From the NCBI GenBank assembly GCA_030949725.1, contig JAUZSE010000024.1:1-64000 (forward strand): 64,000 nucleotides of DNA. The letters are read 5' to 3'. The notes beneath the pieces were generated by a model. It was not told the DNA's origin. It saw only the letters and a list, made by a program, of their open reading frames with translations, and made no database searches. Below are positions 20,249-29,884 of the stretch, piece by piece; position 1 is the stretch's first letter, and the number at the start of each line of letters is the position of its first letter. Position numbers and translations under genes: made by a program. The DNA comes from Sulfurovum sp. (GTDB lineage: Bacteria; Campylobacterota; Campylobacteria; Campylobacterales; Sulfurovaceae).

Positions 20249-21390
20249 TATTCTAGATCCTTATACACTTTAAGTAAAACTTTCTCTTGCTCTTCCCAAT
20301 TATAAATGGTTTTGAGTTTTTTTATATTTATTTGTAGTTTATCTTTATCTAGTTTCACAGCTTCTTCTATCGCTATTTTGAGTCCATTTGAGTTATTCTC
20401 TTTTGCTACTATTCCTATTTCATGTGATTCAACTAACCTTTTCATCTCATAAAGATTTGAAACTATTACAGGTATTTCTGCCATTAAATACTCAAATATT
20501 TTATTTGGCAAACAATACCTATAACTTAAACAACTGTCTTCAATAGTTGATATACCAAAGTCTGCACTACTTGTATAGTCAAGTAAAACATCAGGAGACA
20601 CCGCTTTATGAAAATATATATTTTTATATTCTTTTGATACTTCTTGTATCAAAGCTTCTAAAGGTCCATACCCCATAAATACAATAACTACTTTTTCATC
20701 AGATATGGTTTTAAAAGCTTCCAAAAGAATCTCTATACCACGACCTTTACTTAAGCCTCCTTGATACAAAAATATAGTTTGTTCTGGTTTGATTCCAAAA
20801 GTCTCTCTAAATATATTTTTCTTCTCAATTTCTTGATATGATGGAGTATTTAGAACTAATGCGGGTTTCTCTATATTGTAAAGCTTTACATATTCATTTG
20901 CGATAGAGTCACTTACTATTATAACTTTATCAGCATATTTAATTAAGAATCTTTCTAAGAAATACTTTATTTTTATTTTATATTTACTTTCATTTGGAAC
21001 ATCGTTTATTTCGTATTCATGTGCATCATAAACAATCTTAAGATCTTTATTAAAAAACTTTTTTATTATTACCCCAATTGGTAAGGTATTCAAATCATTA
21101 CAATGCACGATATCACTATTTTTATAGCCCTTAACAGCTTTATATATAAACTCAAAATATTTAAAAAGTTGTACAAATTTATTTTTTGACCAATTTCTAC
21201 TTTTTAGCTTTATTCTATGCACCAGTATATTTTGAACCTCATCAAACTCTTTAAGTGGTTCTTCGTGTAGTGCAACAACTTTTACTTCATACCCCGCATT
21301 TTGCAAAGATATATTTTCTTTTAAAACACGGCTATCATTTTTGAAATTATTTAATACTATTGATGTTATTTTTTTCAAATAAGTCTCCAT
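20248..21390 (-). CDS. Glycosyltransferase family 4
   Basis: 380 residues, GT-B fold. FKNDSRVLKENISLQNAGYEV is typical of the acceptor domain, followed by HCNDLNTLPIG and VYDAHEYE. In the donor domain, LYQGGLSKGRGIEILLEAF and the PNKIFEYLMAEIPVI segment form the nucleotide-sugar site. A cytoplasmic or peripheral membrane enzyme building the repeat unit; the sugar is not predictable. Directly coupled to asnB. Confidence 0.85.
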   Translation of the reverse strand: METYLKKITSIVLNNFKNDSRVLKENISLQNAGYEVKVVALHEEPLKEFDEVQNILVHRIKLKSRNWSKNKFVQLFKYFEFIYKAVKGYKNSDIVHCNDLNTLPIGVIIKKFFNKDLKIVYDAHEYEINDVPNESKYKIKIKYFLERFLIKYADKVIIVSDSIANEYVKLYNIEKPALVLNTPSYQEIEKKNIFRETFGIKPEQTIFLYQGGLSKGRGIEILLEAFKTISDEKVVIVFMGYGPLEALIQEVSKEYKNIYFHKAVSPDVLLDYTSSADFGISTIEDSCLSYRYCLPNKIFEYLMAEIPVIVSNLYEMKRLVESHEIGIVAKENNSNGLKIAIEEAVKLDKDKLQINIKKLKTIYNWEEQEKVLLKVYKDLE

Positions 21391-21398
21391 AAACGCTA

Positions 21399-21944
21399 TT
21401 ATTTCCTAAACCGTCTAAAAACCTTCTCAAAATCAATGCTCGGTTCACATAAAGTTTCATCAAAAGTATAGCTCTCTTTGGAGTAATCGCCCTGTTTATC
21501 ATATTTGCCATCCACAAGTTTATAGACTTTTGCATAAAGTTCCTTGGGATATGCGAGTATATAGTAGTTGACTTTTTCCGCTTCATACTTAGCAAATTTA
21601 TAGTGTTCGTCATTTTTAGCAGTAGATTTTGATATGACTTCGATGATGATCTCTGGTGCTTTTGTGATGTATACATCATTTGGCTCGCTACAAACGAGTA
21701 CGACATCTGGTCTAAAAACTGTATCATCTCCAAGTTTATAGTCTGTCTCCACTAAAACCAAACATTGTTCGCATTCTTCTATCTGATTCCCTAATTGCCT
21801 TGCCATAGCAAATGAGATAGCCTGATGGATGATCATAGGTGCGGGAGACATAGCCACAGGAAAACCTTCATACAGTTCCCAATCCCCATCCCACTGTACA
21901 TAGTCATCATAAGTGTAATGAGGTAAATAATCAATGGCAGTCAT
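21399..21944 (-). CDS. Uma2-family PD-(D/E)XK endonuclease-like protein (DUF820)
   Basis: 181-183 residues. The nuclease-fold residues are visible: WELYEG, HQAISFAMARQL, FRPDVVLVC with the metal-binding Asp, and EIIIEVISKST with the Glu-x-x. The function of Uma2 proteins is unsettled; many are scattered as accessory single genes. It interrupts two glycan genes and has nothing in common with them, so it looks like a later insertion. ATG 21950 is an alternative start six bases upstream. Confidence 0.85.
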   Translation of the reverse strand: MTAIDYLPHYTYDDYVQWDGDWELYEGFPVAMSPAPMIIHQAISFAMARQLGNQIEECEQCLVLVETDYKLGDDTVFRPDVVLVCSEPNDVYITKAPEIIIEVISKSTAKNDEHYKFAKYEAEKVNYYILAYPKELYAKVYKLVDGKYDKQGDYSKESYTFDETLCEPSIDFEKVFRRFRK

Positions 21945-22007
21945 CATCATTCCTATTTTTTATTTATTATACCATAATGGCATGATTGAAGATTCTATTA
22001 CTCTAGC

Positions 22008-23243
22008 CTATTGGGATTTTAGATTTGTATTAAAAAAGTATTCTCCATAAAACTTCGTATGTTTAGTGTATGAGTTATGCCACAATAGCGTAAAACTATT
22101 TGTACTATTTTGCATATTTATTGTTTTCTCTTTTGCTTCCTCATAGCTATAATCATTATAATCAAACAGACTACAATCCATCACAACCAAAGGTCGCTCC
22201 TTTAACTTCAACTTCTCTCTAGTCAAGATATTAAATACAGAAAACTCATCACCTGTACCACATCTAAAGCCTTCTTTATCTGCATATCCACATGTACTAT
22301 CTACTTCCATCCCATTATCTTCCCATATTTGCCAGGTGCTAGGCACTTCAAATCTTAGATAATGCTCTCTACCCTCCACTATCTTTTGTTCTGCTACAGA
22401 TTCAAGTAAATCTTTTTCTTGTTTAAACTGCTCAAAATTATTATAAGCATTATAAGATGGATGAATTCCTATGATATGACCTCTTTTTTTTATCTTTTGC
22501 ATAAGTTCTAAAGATTTTGATTCATCTATTTTATAGTTATTGTCATAAGCTGTCACTCCTCCACTCATAAAGTAAAATCTACTTTGAACACCGATGGCTT
22601 CACTCTTATCCATCAACCAATCAAAGGTATCAAAGGGGTCTTTTATTTTTTCTTGTTTTATTAAAAAATACTCAGCTATTCTTTCAAATGCCAAAGGGAT
22701 ATCTCTTCTTTTTATTAAATCTCCCAAAGAAATCCTCACAACTTGTTTCCAGTTTCTCCATTGGTAAAGGTGGTCTACATCATGGGTTAAAAATAACTTT
22801 AAATTTTGAGTTTTAAATATTAAACTATTATCAAGTTCTAAAAGCTTACTTTTCAACTCCTCAACATATTCATTTACTATAGGTCTACTTAAAAAGCCTT
22901 CCTTGAATGCTAAACTTTCATAAGCAGGAAATCTATCATGAGAATCACGATTTTTATTTACATACTCCTCCCATCTTGTAAGCATAAAAAAAATAGCTGC
23001 AAACATATCTAGCTCTTCTATCTTAGACGGGATATTCTCAAATTTTAGATATTCTAAGTCCGTTGGATACTTACTAAAAAAAGTATCTTTAATGATTTTT
23101 ATTTTATTATTTGACAACTCTATCGCATAATCTTGTGAGCCATATTTAAGTGTATATTCTAATCCTAAAAACTCACTAAAAACAATATTAATAATATATT
23201 TTCTTTCATTAATATTATTGTCTGGAATAGTTATTTTTAGCAT
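22008..23243 (-). CDS. Polysaccharide-deacetylase-like protein (DUF7033 type)
   Basis: 411 residues. Residues 1-130 match the N-terminal domain often paired with deacetylase folds (FAAIFFMLTRWEEY near residue 85). The NodB-like part contains LFLTHDVDHLYQW, with the metal-binding Asp/His, then GHIIGIHPSYNAY, and near the end LLWHNSY. Genes of this kind lie in O-antigen and capsule loci and may de-N-acetylate a sugar. The substrate cannot be named. It overlaps the sulfotransferase gene by one base. Confidence 0.75.
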   Translation of the reverse strand: MLKITIPDNNINERKYIINIVFSEFLGLEYTLKYGSQDYAIELSNNKIKIIKDTFFSKYPTDLEYLKFENIPSKIEELDMFAAIFFMLTRWEEYVNKNRDSHDRFPAYESLAFKEGFLSRPIVNEYVEELKSKLLELDNSLIFKTQNLKLFLTHDVDHLYQWRNWKQVVRISLGDLIKRRDIPLAFERIAEYFLIKQEKIKDPFDTFDWLMDKSEAIGVQSRFYFMSGGVTAYDNNYKIDESKSLELMQKIKKRGHIIGIHPSYNAYNNFEQFKQEKDLLESVAEQKIVEGREHYLRFEVPSTWQIWEDNGMEVDSTCGYADKEGFRCGTGDEFSVFNILTREKLKLKERPLVVMDCSLFDYNDYSYEEAKEKTINMQNSTNSFTLLWHNSYTKHTKFYGEYFFNTNLKSQ

Positions 23244-24163
23244 TAAAGCTTATATCCATATTTTAAGCTTAAATGACCACATATATCTATAACTTTTTGT
23301 TTATCATCTTTTTTCCATTGATTATATTTTGGAAATGAACCAGTTTTTTGTATATTAGTAGGCTTATTTATTGAATTTTCTATAGTTTCTTTATTGATAT
23401 CATCTACATCTAAAAAGGACATCAATTTTACTATGTTTTCAGTGTTTAGTTCATTAAAATTAAATTTAAAATAATCACCTTCATCTAAAGTCATTAAATA
23501 ATCATCAACAAATGTATTTGTTTCATTCCAAAGCCAAGCTACTTTTTGTATATCATCAAAATTAGACCATTTAGTATAATAGCTACTATCTTCAAGAGGA
23601 ACCAGTCGACCAGTTTCGTGTATAGATTCTGACTTGTAGTAACCCCTTCTAATACCGGATCTAATAAACTCTCCAGGATGACGGTATACGTGCACAAACT
23701 TTGCATTTGGAAAAATATATTTTATTGCTGGTGCCAAAAAAGTTATTCTATTGTTAGTTTCTACATATGTTTTATCATGTAAATAAGTTTTATATAATAA
23801 ATCTTCTCTTGAAGCCATAAATATTTGTGAAGCTAAGATATTTGTTCTTTCATCATCAAATCCAAATTTACTATACATCTCATAAGATACACGACCTTGT
23901 TCTATTAATTCTGATTGTGCATTACATAATAAACTAGAAGGAGAATGAAATACTTTAAACTTACTTGATTTACTTAATAGTTGTGTAAAAAACTCTGTAC
24001 CTGTTCTCCCAGTTGAAAGAAAAAAAATAGGTGAATAGTCTTCTTTTTTTATACTATTTCTTCTAAAGTCAAACTCACTTACTTTTACTTGTCTTGCATT
24101 TTTATATATAGCAAATTCATTTACTCTTTTGTAAATTTCTTTTATATAACCTTTTATTTTCAT
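23243..24163 (-). CDS. Sulfotransferase family protein
   Basis: 306 residues. The PAPS 5'-phosphosulfate loop is FFLSTGRTGTEFF near residue 50, and the 3'-phosphate region is HVYRHPGEFIRSGIRRGYY near residue 165. Such enzymes move sulfate from PAPS to a hydroxyl of a sugar. Placement between a deacetylase-like gene and a glycosyltransferase suggests a sulfated glycan, which would be unusual for a campylobacterial surface polymer. It overlaps the glycosyltransferase upstream by four bases. Confidence 0.8.
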   Translation of the reverse strand: MKIKGYIKEIYKRVNEFAIYKNARQVKVSEFDFRRNSIKKEDYSPIFFLSTGRTGTEFFTQLLSKSSKFKVFHSPSSLLCNAQSELIEQGRVSYEMYSKFGFDDERTNILASQIFMASREDLLYKTYLHDKTYVETNNRITFLAPAIKYIFPNAKFVHVYRHPGEFIRSGIRRGYYKSESIHETGRLVPLEDSSYYTKWSNFDDIQKVAWLWNETNTFVDDYLMTLDEGDYFKFNFNELNTENIVKLMSFLDVDDINKETIENSINKPTNIQKTGSFPKYNQWKKDDKQKVIDICGHLSLKYGYKL

Positions 24164-25053
24164 TTAGATATAACCTTAAATATATTTTTCATTCCCCACT
24201 TGATATCTAGGAAAACGCCAAAGATTAATTTTATAAAAATCAATGGATATGTAGAAATTAGAAGTATTCTCATTTTCCAAGATATATTTTTAAGTATAAA
24301 TATTAACCCAAAATATACTAACATCATCTGTAAATGAGGTAATACCATAAACCTATATCGTGTAAACTTATTTGAAAACAACATTCTTTTATACCTATCG
24401 AGTCCATTTTCTGTATTTTCAACCCCTCTCACTTCTCGTCTATACCATCTCTCATTTTCTACAAGTACAAAATCTCCAAGTGGCGCTAATTCTTGTAAAA
24501 ATATTTCACCAGAACCTATTATTTCAAGCTGTTTTCTAGTTTGTTTAATTGAATTGGTTCTAATCATTCCCATCACTGGATGCTGATTTGAGAACATCAA
24601 TGATACAAATTTACCCATAACTGATAACCCTGATGTATCTATAGATGTTGTTGCTTTATAAAAATTCTTTCCATCACTATCTATCCATTGAGTTTTTGCA
24701 TAGGCTAAAACTGTATTTTTATTCTCATCTAATTCTTTACTAAGATTTAATAAATAATTTGGAGACCATTTATCATGCCCACCTGCTAAAACAAAATATT
24801 CCCCACTTGCTCTATCTACTAAATCATTCCAATTTTGTAATGCACCAATATTTTCTTTTCTATTTATATGTATAATACGACTATCTTTTAGTGCATAACG
24901 CTCTATTATTTGAGTTGAACCATCTGTAGAAGCATTATTTCCTATAAGTATTTCTATATCTTCAAAATTTTGTTCATATATAGACTTAATCGCTTCATCT
25001 AAATTTTTTTCTTCATTATAAACTATTAATCCTATAGTAATCTTTGGCATCAT
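24160..25053 (-). CDS. Glycosyltransferase family 2
   Basis: 297 residues. GT-A motifs are ITIGLIVYNEEKNLDEAI, IGNNASTDGS and the AGGHDKWSP segment in the DxD position. The C-terminus has hydrophobic helices (about residues 230-285), which suggest membrane attachment. Coupled by four-base overlaps to both neighbours. Confidence 0.85.
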   Translation of the reverse strand: MMPKITIGLIVYNEEKNLDEAIKSIYEQNFEDIEILIGNNASTDGSTQIIERYALKDSRIIHINRKENIGALQNWNDLVDRASGEYFVLAGGHDKWSPNYLLNLSKELDENKNTVLAYAKTQWIDSDGKNFYKATTSIDTSGLSVMGKFVSLMFSNQHPVMGMIRTNSIKQTRKQLEIIGSGEIFLQELAPLGDFVLVENERWYRREVRGVENTENGLDRYKRMLFSNKFTRYRFMVLPHLQMMLVYFGLIFILKNISWKMRILLISTYPLIFIKLIFGVFLDIKWGMKNIFKVISK

Positions 25054-26552
25054 ATTCCTTTTTTCAATATATTTAAAAACTTATCTCTGTATTTGCTTGC
25101 AACTAACACCGCACCAAGTAGCACTATTGTATATGAAACAAAAATTTCAAATAGAAGTACCCCTTTATTTATATCTAAATTAAACTCTATGAAGTACCTA
25201 GCTACTAGCCCCGAAAAAATTGACACAATTAAAATATAAAATATATCATATCTATACCAATTCCATTTTTCATGAATTAGTAATTTTTTATGCATTATTG
25301 AAACTATGATTAAAACATACACTAAATTTACAACTACCCATACTAAAGGTGCTGCAATCATACCAAAGTTATCAATACTTATAATTAAAAGAGGTATAGT
25401 AATAAAAAACAATATTACATTTGATTTAGCAGAGAGGCTTGACCATCCTGCAGACAACTGCAGAGAATACGGCACATGCATCATGCCATTAAGTACCGTA
25501 CCTGATACTAATAAAGAAACAATGATATATATTTGTTCTGTCATAATTATATCATTTGTCCATATCCAAAGAATATCTTTAGAAAATAGTATAAGTATTA
25601 CACCCATTGGAATAGATACTATTGACATTAATTGGGCACTTTTATGATAAAAATCTATTAGTTTTTCTTCATCATTATTTTCATAAAGTATTGTTAATCT
25701 AGGTCTTATAGCTAATGTCAGGGGAGAAATTACTGTACCTAGAGATCTTCCCACAACACTTGCTATAGTATATAATCCAAAACTACTTAAAGACAACATA
25801 CTAGAAAGTATAAATTTATCTGCCTGACTAAGCAAGGTGCCAAATATTGTTGTCACAGCAACACCAGAAGCAAACTTCCATAGTCGTCTTATAACAGTCA
25901 TAGAAAATTTACTCTTATATGATGTATTTGGAAGTATTTTATTTAATTTATAAATCATAAAAAATAGTTGTAAAGTAGATATTATAGTTTGGTACATTAA
26001 AAAATAAATAATGGTTGGTGATATAAAAGCCAACACTAATATTACTCCAATCTTACTAATTACTGCAAAACTAACATCAGATACATTGAGCCACACTTGA
26101 TACTGAAGCCCTATAATAGAATTTCGATAAAGAATACTTAGCCAACTAACAAAAAGCATAACTGATATTAGTTGAATGGATATAATAACGTCTGAGACAA
26201 CTAACTGTTCAACATTAAGCCAATGCAATACTATAAATTCAGATGATAAATACACACTTATAGCAAAAACAATACCAATAAACAGATATAAGTATCTAAA
26301 TGTTTTGATCGTATCTGTAATCTCTTCTAGCGTTAGAATATTTGCACTATATTTTGCAACTTCTCTAACTATAGTCTGACCCATACCTACATCTACAAGC
26401 ATCATCATTGAGACCAATATTGTATAAATTCCAATAAGTCCATAAGATTCTATACCAAGATATTTTACATATATTGGTATAAAAACTATTGATAATATAG
26501 TTAGTAATGCTTTACCAATATAGTTGGCTATAATATTCTTTTTTACTGACAT
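25050..26552 (-). CDS. Wzx-like oligosaccharide flippase
   Basis: 500 residues with about 12-14 hydrophobic helices. It begins MSVKKNIIANYIGKALLTIL, the usual start of MATE/Wzx-fold polysaccharide exporters, with few charged loops. It would flip an undecaprenyl-linked repeat to the periplasm. No ABC-type PglK is seen in the window, so this flippase could supply PglB or a separate O-antigen polymerase. No Wzy polymerase was recognised. Confidence 0.85.
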   Translation of the reverse strand: MSVKKNIIANYIGKALLTILSIVFIPIYVKYLGIESYGLIGIYTILVSMMMLVDVGMGQTIVREVAKYSANILTLEEITDTIKTFRYLYLFIGIVFAISVYLSSEFIVLHWLNVEQLVVSDVIISIQLISVMLFVSWLSILYRNSIIGLQYQVWLNVSDVSFAVISKIGVILVLAFISPTIIYFLMYQTIISTLQLFFMIYKLNKILPNTSYKSKFSMTVIRRLWKFASGVAVTTIFGTLLSQADKFILSSMLSLSSFGLYTIASVVGRSLGTVISPLTLAIRPRLTILYENNDEEKLIDFYHKSAQLMSIVSIPMGVILILFSKDILWIWTNDIIMTEQIYIIVSLLVSGTVLNGMMHVPYSLQLSAGWSSLSAKSNVILFFITIPLLIISIDNFGMIAAPLVWVVVNLVYVLIIVSIMHKKLLIHEKWNWYRYDIFYILIVSIFSGLVARYFIEFNLDINKGVLLFEIFVSYTIVLLGAVLVASKYRDKFLNILKKGI

Positions 26553-26571
26553 AAATTATAAAATATTTTTA

Positions 26572-27321
26572 TTATTTTATTCGCTTCAAGTATCCATCAG
26601 GTGCGACAGTAACTAATATCTTATTTTCAATATCTTTATCAATTGCAAAATTATTATTTTCTTTTAAAAATTCCCAAACTGCTGTTTTAGGATTATTTCC
26701 CTTATCCCATGGTCTATCATCTGAAAATTCAGTAGGCATATCTTCCACTAGTGTATCAAATACTATACAATAACTTCCTATACTAACCAAAGAAGAATAA
26801 GCTTTTAATTCTTCCATAACATGATTGTGTGTATGATTACTATCTAGGCACACTAGTATTTTTTTACCCTTTTTTGCAAATTCATGAACTTTTTTAATCA
26901 TTTCATCATCAATACTTGATCCCTCAAACATAGTAATTATTTTGCTCATAGGGTGCTTTTCAATAGCCTCTTTATTGTGTTCTCTTATGTCGATATCTAT
27001 ACCCAACACTTGTCCATTTTCTATTTCGCCACATGTTTCAAGTAATGTTAGCATAGATGCTGAAAGAATTAAAGATCCTCCATGTGCTATCCCCGTCTCA
27101 ATTATCATATCAGGTTTTACATCCCATATAATCTCTTGTAAAGCCATAATATCACTAGGAGTCTGGATAATTGGTCTACCTAACCAGCTAAAGTTATAAA
27201 CACTTTGCTTCATCATACTTTCAGTTAACCACTGATTAGCTGAACTCTTTAATTCATCATCTTTTCCATTTCTAGCTATTCTCTCTTCTCTCTCTACTTC
27301 AAATTCTCTAATCACATCCAT
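26572..27321 (-). CDS. CmcI/cephalosporin-hydroxylase-family methyltransferase-like protein
   Basis: 249 residues. Signatures are WLGRPIIQTPSDIMALQEII, MIIETGIAHGGSL as an SAM-binding-like glycine loop, GIDIDIREHN and CLDSNHTHNHVMEEL. Despite the database name, members in glycan loci resemble SAM-dependent methyltransferases and probably O-methylate a sugar. It overlaps the epimerase gene by 14 bases. Confidence 0.8.
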   Translation of the reverse strand: MDVIREFEVEREERIARNGKDDELKSSANQWLTESMMKQSVYNFSWLGRPIIQTPSDIMALQEIIWDVKPDMIIETGIAHGGSLILSASMLTLLETCGEIENGQVLGIDIDIREHNKEAIEKHPMSKIITMFEGSSIDDEMIKKVHEFAKKGKKILVCLDSNHTHNHVMEELKAYSSLVSIGSYCIVFDTLVEDMPTEFSDDRPWDKGNNPKTAVWEFLKENNNFAIDKDIENKILVTVAPDGYLKRIK

Positions 27322-28174
27322 CTATTGTCCTTTTAAAATTGTTTTCTAGTCCATCCATAAGACTATATTTTAGTTTTATTCCAAATTCTTTACTCAATTT
27401 TTCATTTGAAACATTGGAATATATTGGTTCAATATTATCATCTGTTTCTATTTTTAGATTTAAAAATTTAGAAACCTCATCTAAAGAATAACTTTTACCA
27501 TAGGCTAGATTGTAAATATCGGTATTCTTAATATTTAACATAACTGTTATAATACTTTCTACAACATCATCAATATAAATATAATCTTTCATTGAATTTC
27601 TATTTTGTTTTATAAACAAACTTTTTTTATTTTCTTGTTTATATCTAATAATTTTTTTTATTAGCGTTGAGTCATCGAAATTATTAAATTTTCCATATAC
27701 ATTAGAAAGTCTCAATATCCCAATTTTATAATCTAGATCTTTCGAATAATTATATAATAGGCTTTCAGCTAATTTTTTGCTACCATCGTAAATAAAATCT
27801 AAATCTAAATTATTATAGCAATTTGTACTATCTTCATTAAAAATTATATTATTTTCATTTGTAAAACCATACACTCTACTTGAACTAATATAGATATAAC
27901 TTTCTTTTATTTTAGCTTTTTCTAATATATAGCTATTTAAACCTAAATTGGAATCTATGGTTTCTATAAGTTGAGTTCTAAAGTCTCCACTATTCCCAGA
28001 TGAATTAATTAAATAATCAAACTCATTTTTTTCAATTATATCTAGGTTTTTTTTAGTTATTACAGTTATATGTAAATTTATATCTAAGCTTTTTAAATAG
28101 TTTAATATATTTGAGCCAATATAACCTATTCCTAAAATAGCAATTTTTTTATTTTTCAGCTTAGATAAATTCAT
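27308..28174 (-). CDS. NAD-dependent epimerase/dehydratase (SDR)
   Basis: 288 residues. N-terminal GIGYIGSNIL is the NAD(P)-binding loop. SSSRVYG followed by the catalytic YxxxK, here YDGSKKLAESL, matches extended SDRs. Next to the CDP-glucose dehydratase genes it is the best candidate for the final 4-ketoreductase of the CDP-deoxysugar. The gene is strongly AT-rich compared with the housekeeping parts of the window. Confidence 0.82.
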   Translation of the reverse strand: MNLSKLKNKKIAILGIGYIGSNILNYLKSLDINLHITVITKKNLDIIEKNEFDYLINSSGNSGDFRTQLIETIDSNLGLNSYILEKAKIKESYIYISSSRVYGFTNENNIIFNEDSTNCYNNLDLDFIYDGSKKLAESLLYNYSKDLDYKIGILRLSNVYGKFNNFDDSTLIKKIIRYKQENKKSLFIKQNRNSMKDYIYIDDVVESIITVMLNIKNTDIYNLAYGKSYSLDEVSKFLNLKIETDDNIEPIYSNVSNEKLSKEFGIKLKYSLMDGLENNFKRTIDGCD

Positions 28175-28666
28175 TTATTTTCTATATCTTTTAGTTTTAC
28201 ATGGTGAACCATAACTAATAGAATAAGGCTCAATTTCACTATTTACAAGGGAATTAGCACCAATTACAGCACCTCTTCTAATAATAGCTCCATCCAATAC
28301 AGTAACATTCGATCCTATCCAAACATCATCCTCTATAATAACTCCACCTTTTGACTCCATAAATCCTTGTTCAACAATAAGGGTATCTTTATTCATAAAG
28401 GAATGATTCACGGGAGTGATAGAGCAATTTGGACCAATTAACACATGATTGCCAATCTTTAACCCATTGCCTGAATATAAAACACACCCTGAATTTATAT
28501 AAACTTTTTCACCTATAGTAATTCCACCTATTCCACCAACATGTTTAATTTTCACAAAATCATCAATCACACTGTTCGCACCTATTCTTGTATCGCTTCC
28601 TCTACTTGAAATTTCTATAGATGCTAATTTAGACACTTGACTATCTTTATGAAAATAATTAGCCAT
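28175..28666 (-). CDS. Hexapeptide-repeat acyltransferase
   Basis: 163 residues of left-handed beta helix: IGANSVIDDFVKI, IGEKVYINSGCVLYS, IGNHVLIGPNCSITP, the loop NHSF with the catalytic His, then IEDDVWIGSNVTVLDGAII and YGSPCKTKRYRK. A sugar O- or N-acetyltransferase. It abuts both neighbours, so it modifies the same sugar set. Confidence 0.82.
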   Translation of the reverse strand: MANYFHKDSQVSKLASIEISSRGSDTRIGANSVIDDFVKIKHVGGIGGITIGEKVYINSGCVLYSGNGLKIGNHVLIGPNCSITPVNHSFMNKDTLIVEQGFMESKGGVIIEDDVWIGSNVTVLDGAIIRRGAVIGANSLVNSEIEPYSISYGSPCKTKRYRK

Positions 28667-29884
28667 CTATTTAATTATTTCCAATCTTGGAACAGCTACA
28701 ACAAACTTACAATCCCAATCCTTTACATATCTTAGCTGACTCATAACTTCATCTTTAATATTCCAAGGTAAAATCAAAATATAATCAGGTTTATTCTTTC
28801 CAATCTCAAGTTCATCTACTATAGGTATATGACTTGCAGGTAAATACTTCCCTTGCTTATAGGGAGACTTGTCAACAACAAACTCTATCAAATCATTTTT
28901 TACTCCTGCATAGTTCAAGAGTGTATTTCCTTTTGCAGCTGCTCCATAAGCAATAACTTTTTTATTTTCTTTTTTTGCTTGAAGTAAAAAATCTAATAAA
29001 TCATACTTTACTTTATTTGCTTTTTCTTGAAAACCACTATATATATCTATATCAAAAAGTCCAAACTCTTTTTCTTCTTCTAAAAGCTGATTAACATTAG
29101 TTGAAATATTCATAGCGTTGTTTTCACTATGTGTTGCATATATTCTTAAACTTCCCCCATGAGTAGTAAGTTTTTCTACATCATATAGCTTTAATCCTTG
29201 TGCTTCAAATATTTGTTTTACAGTATAAAAAGACAAATATGAAAAGTGTTCATGATATATTGTGTCAAATTGATTCTCTTTTATGATATTTAAAAGATGA
29301 GGAAACTCCATAGTAATAGTTCCATTATCTTTTAAGACTATCTTTAAACCTTGAACAAAATCATTTATATCGGGAACATGTGCTAATACGTTATTTCCAA
29401 GTATCAAATCAGACTTTTTCAAATCATGGGCTAAAGAACTACCAAAAAAATCTTCTATTACCTCTATCCCTTTTTCTTTGGCAACCTTAGCTGTATTAGC
29501 TGTTGGTTCTATTCCTAAAGATGGTATATCTTTTTCTTTAAAGTATTGAAGTAAGTAGCCATCATTTGATGCTATTTCTGTAACCAATGAATTTTCATCT
29601 AGCAAAAGCTTATTACTAATCATCTCTACATAGTTTTTAGCATGAGCTAGCCAACTTGTAGAAAAAGAACTAAAATATGCATAATCTTTGTCAAAAATAT
29701 CATCTGATTTTTTATATTCATCTATTTGAACCAGTTTACATTTTTCACATACATATATTTTAAGTGGGTAAAAAGTTTCTGGCTCATCTAATTGTTCTTT
29801 AGTTAAGTATGAGTTTGATGCAGGTGCATTTATTAACTCTACAAATATATTACTTAACAAAGTTTTACAAAATCTACAATTCAT
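28667..29884 (-). CDS. SAM-dependent C-methyltransferase with zinc-binding N-domain
   Basis: 405 residues in the three-part layout of deoxysugar C-methyltransferases (TylC3/NovU type). The zinc domain begins MNCRFCKTLL and contains YVCEKCKLVQID. The SAM domain has VTEIASNDGYLLQYF and GIEPTANTA. The C-terminal Rossmann-like domain has IAYGAAAKGNTLLNYAG. Placement after CDP-glucose 4,6-dehydratase and a 3,5-epimerase-like enzyme points to C-methylation of a 4-keto-deoxyhexose. Confidence 0.88.
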   Translation of the reverse strand: MNCRFCKTLLSNIFVELINAPASNSYLTKEQLDEPETFYPLKIYVCEKCKLVQIDEYKKSDDIFDKDYAYFSSFSTSWLAHAKNYVEMISNKLLLDENSLVTEIASNDGYLLQYFKEKDIPSLGIEPTANTAKVAKEKGIEVIEDFFGSSLAHDLKKSDLILGNNVLAHVPDINDFVQGLKIVLKDNGTITMEFPHLLNIIKENQFDTIYHEHFSYLSFYTVKQIFEAQGLKLYDVEKLTTHGGSLRIYATHSENNAMNISTNVNQLLEEEKEFGLFDIDIYSGFQEKANKVKYDLLDFLLQAKKENKKVIAYGAAAKGNTLLNYAGVKNDLIEFVVDKSPYKQGKYLPASHIPIVDELEIGKNKPDYILILPWNIKDEVMSQLRYVKDWDCKFVVAVPRLEIIK

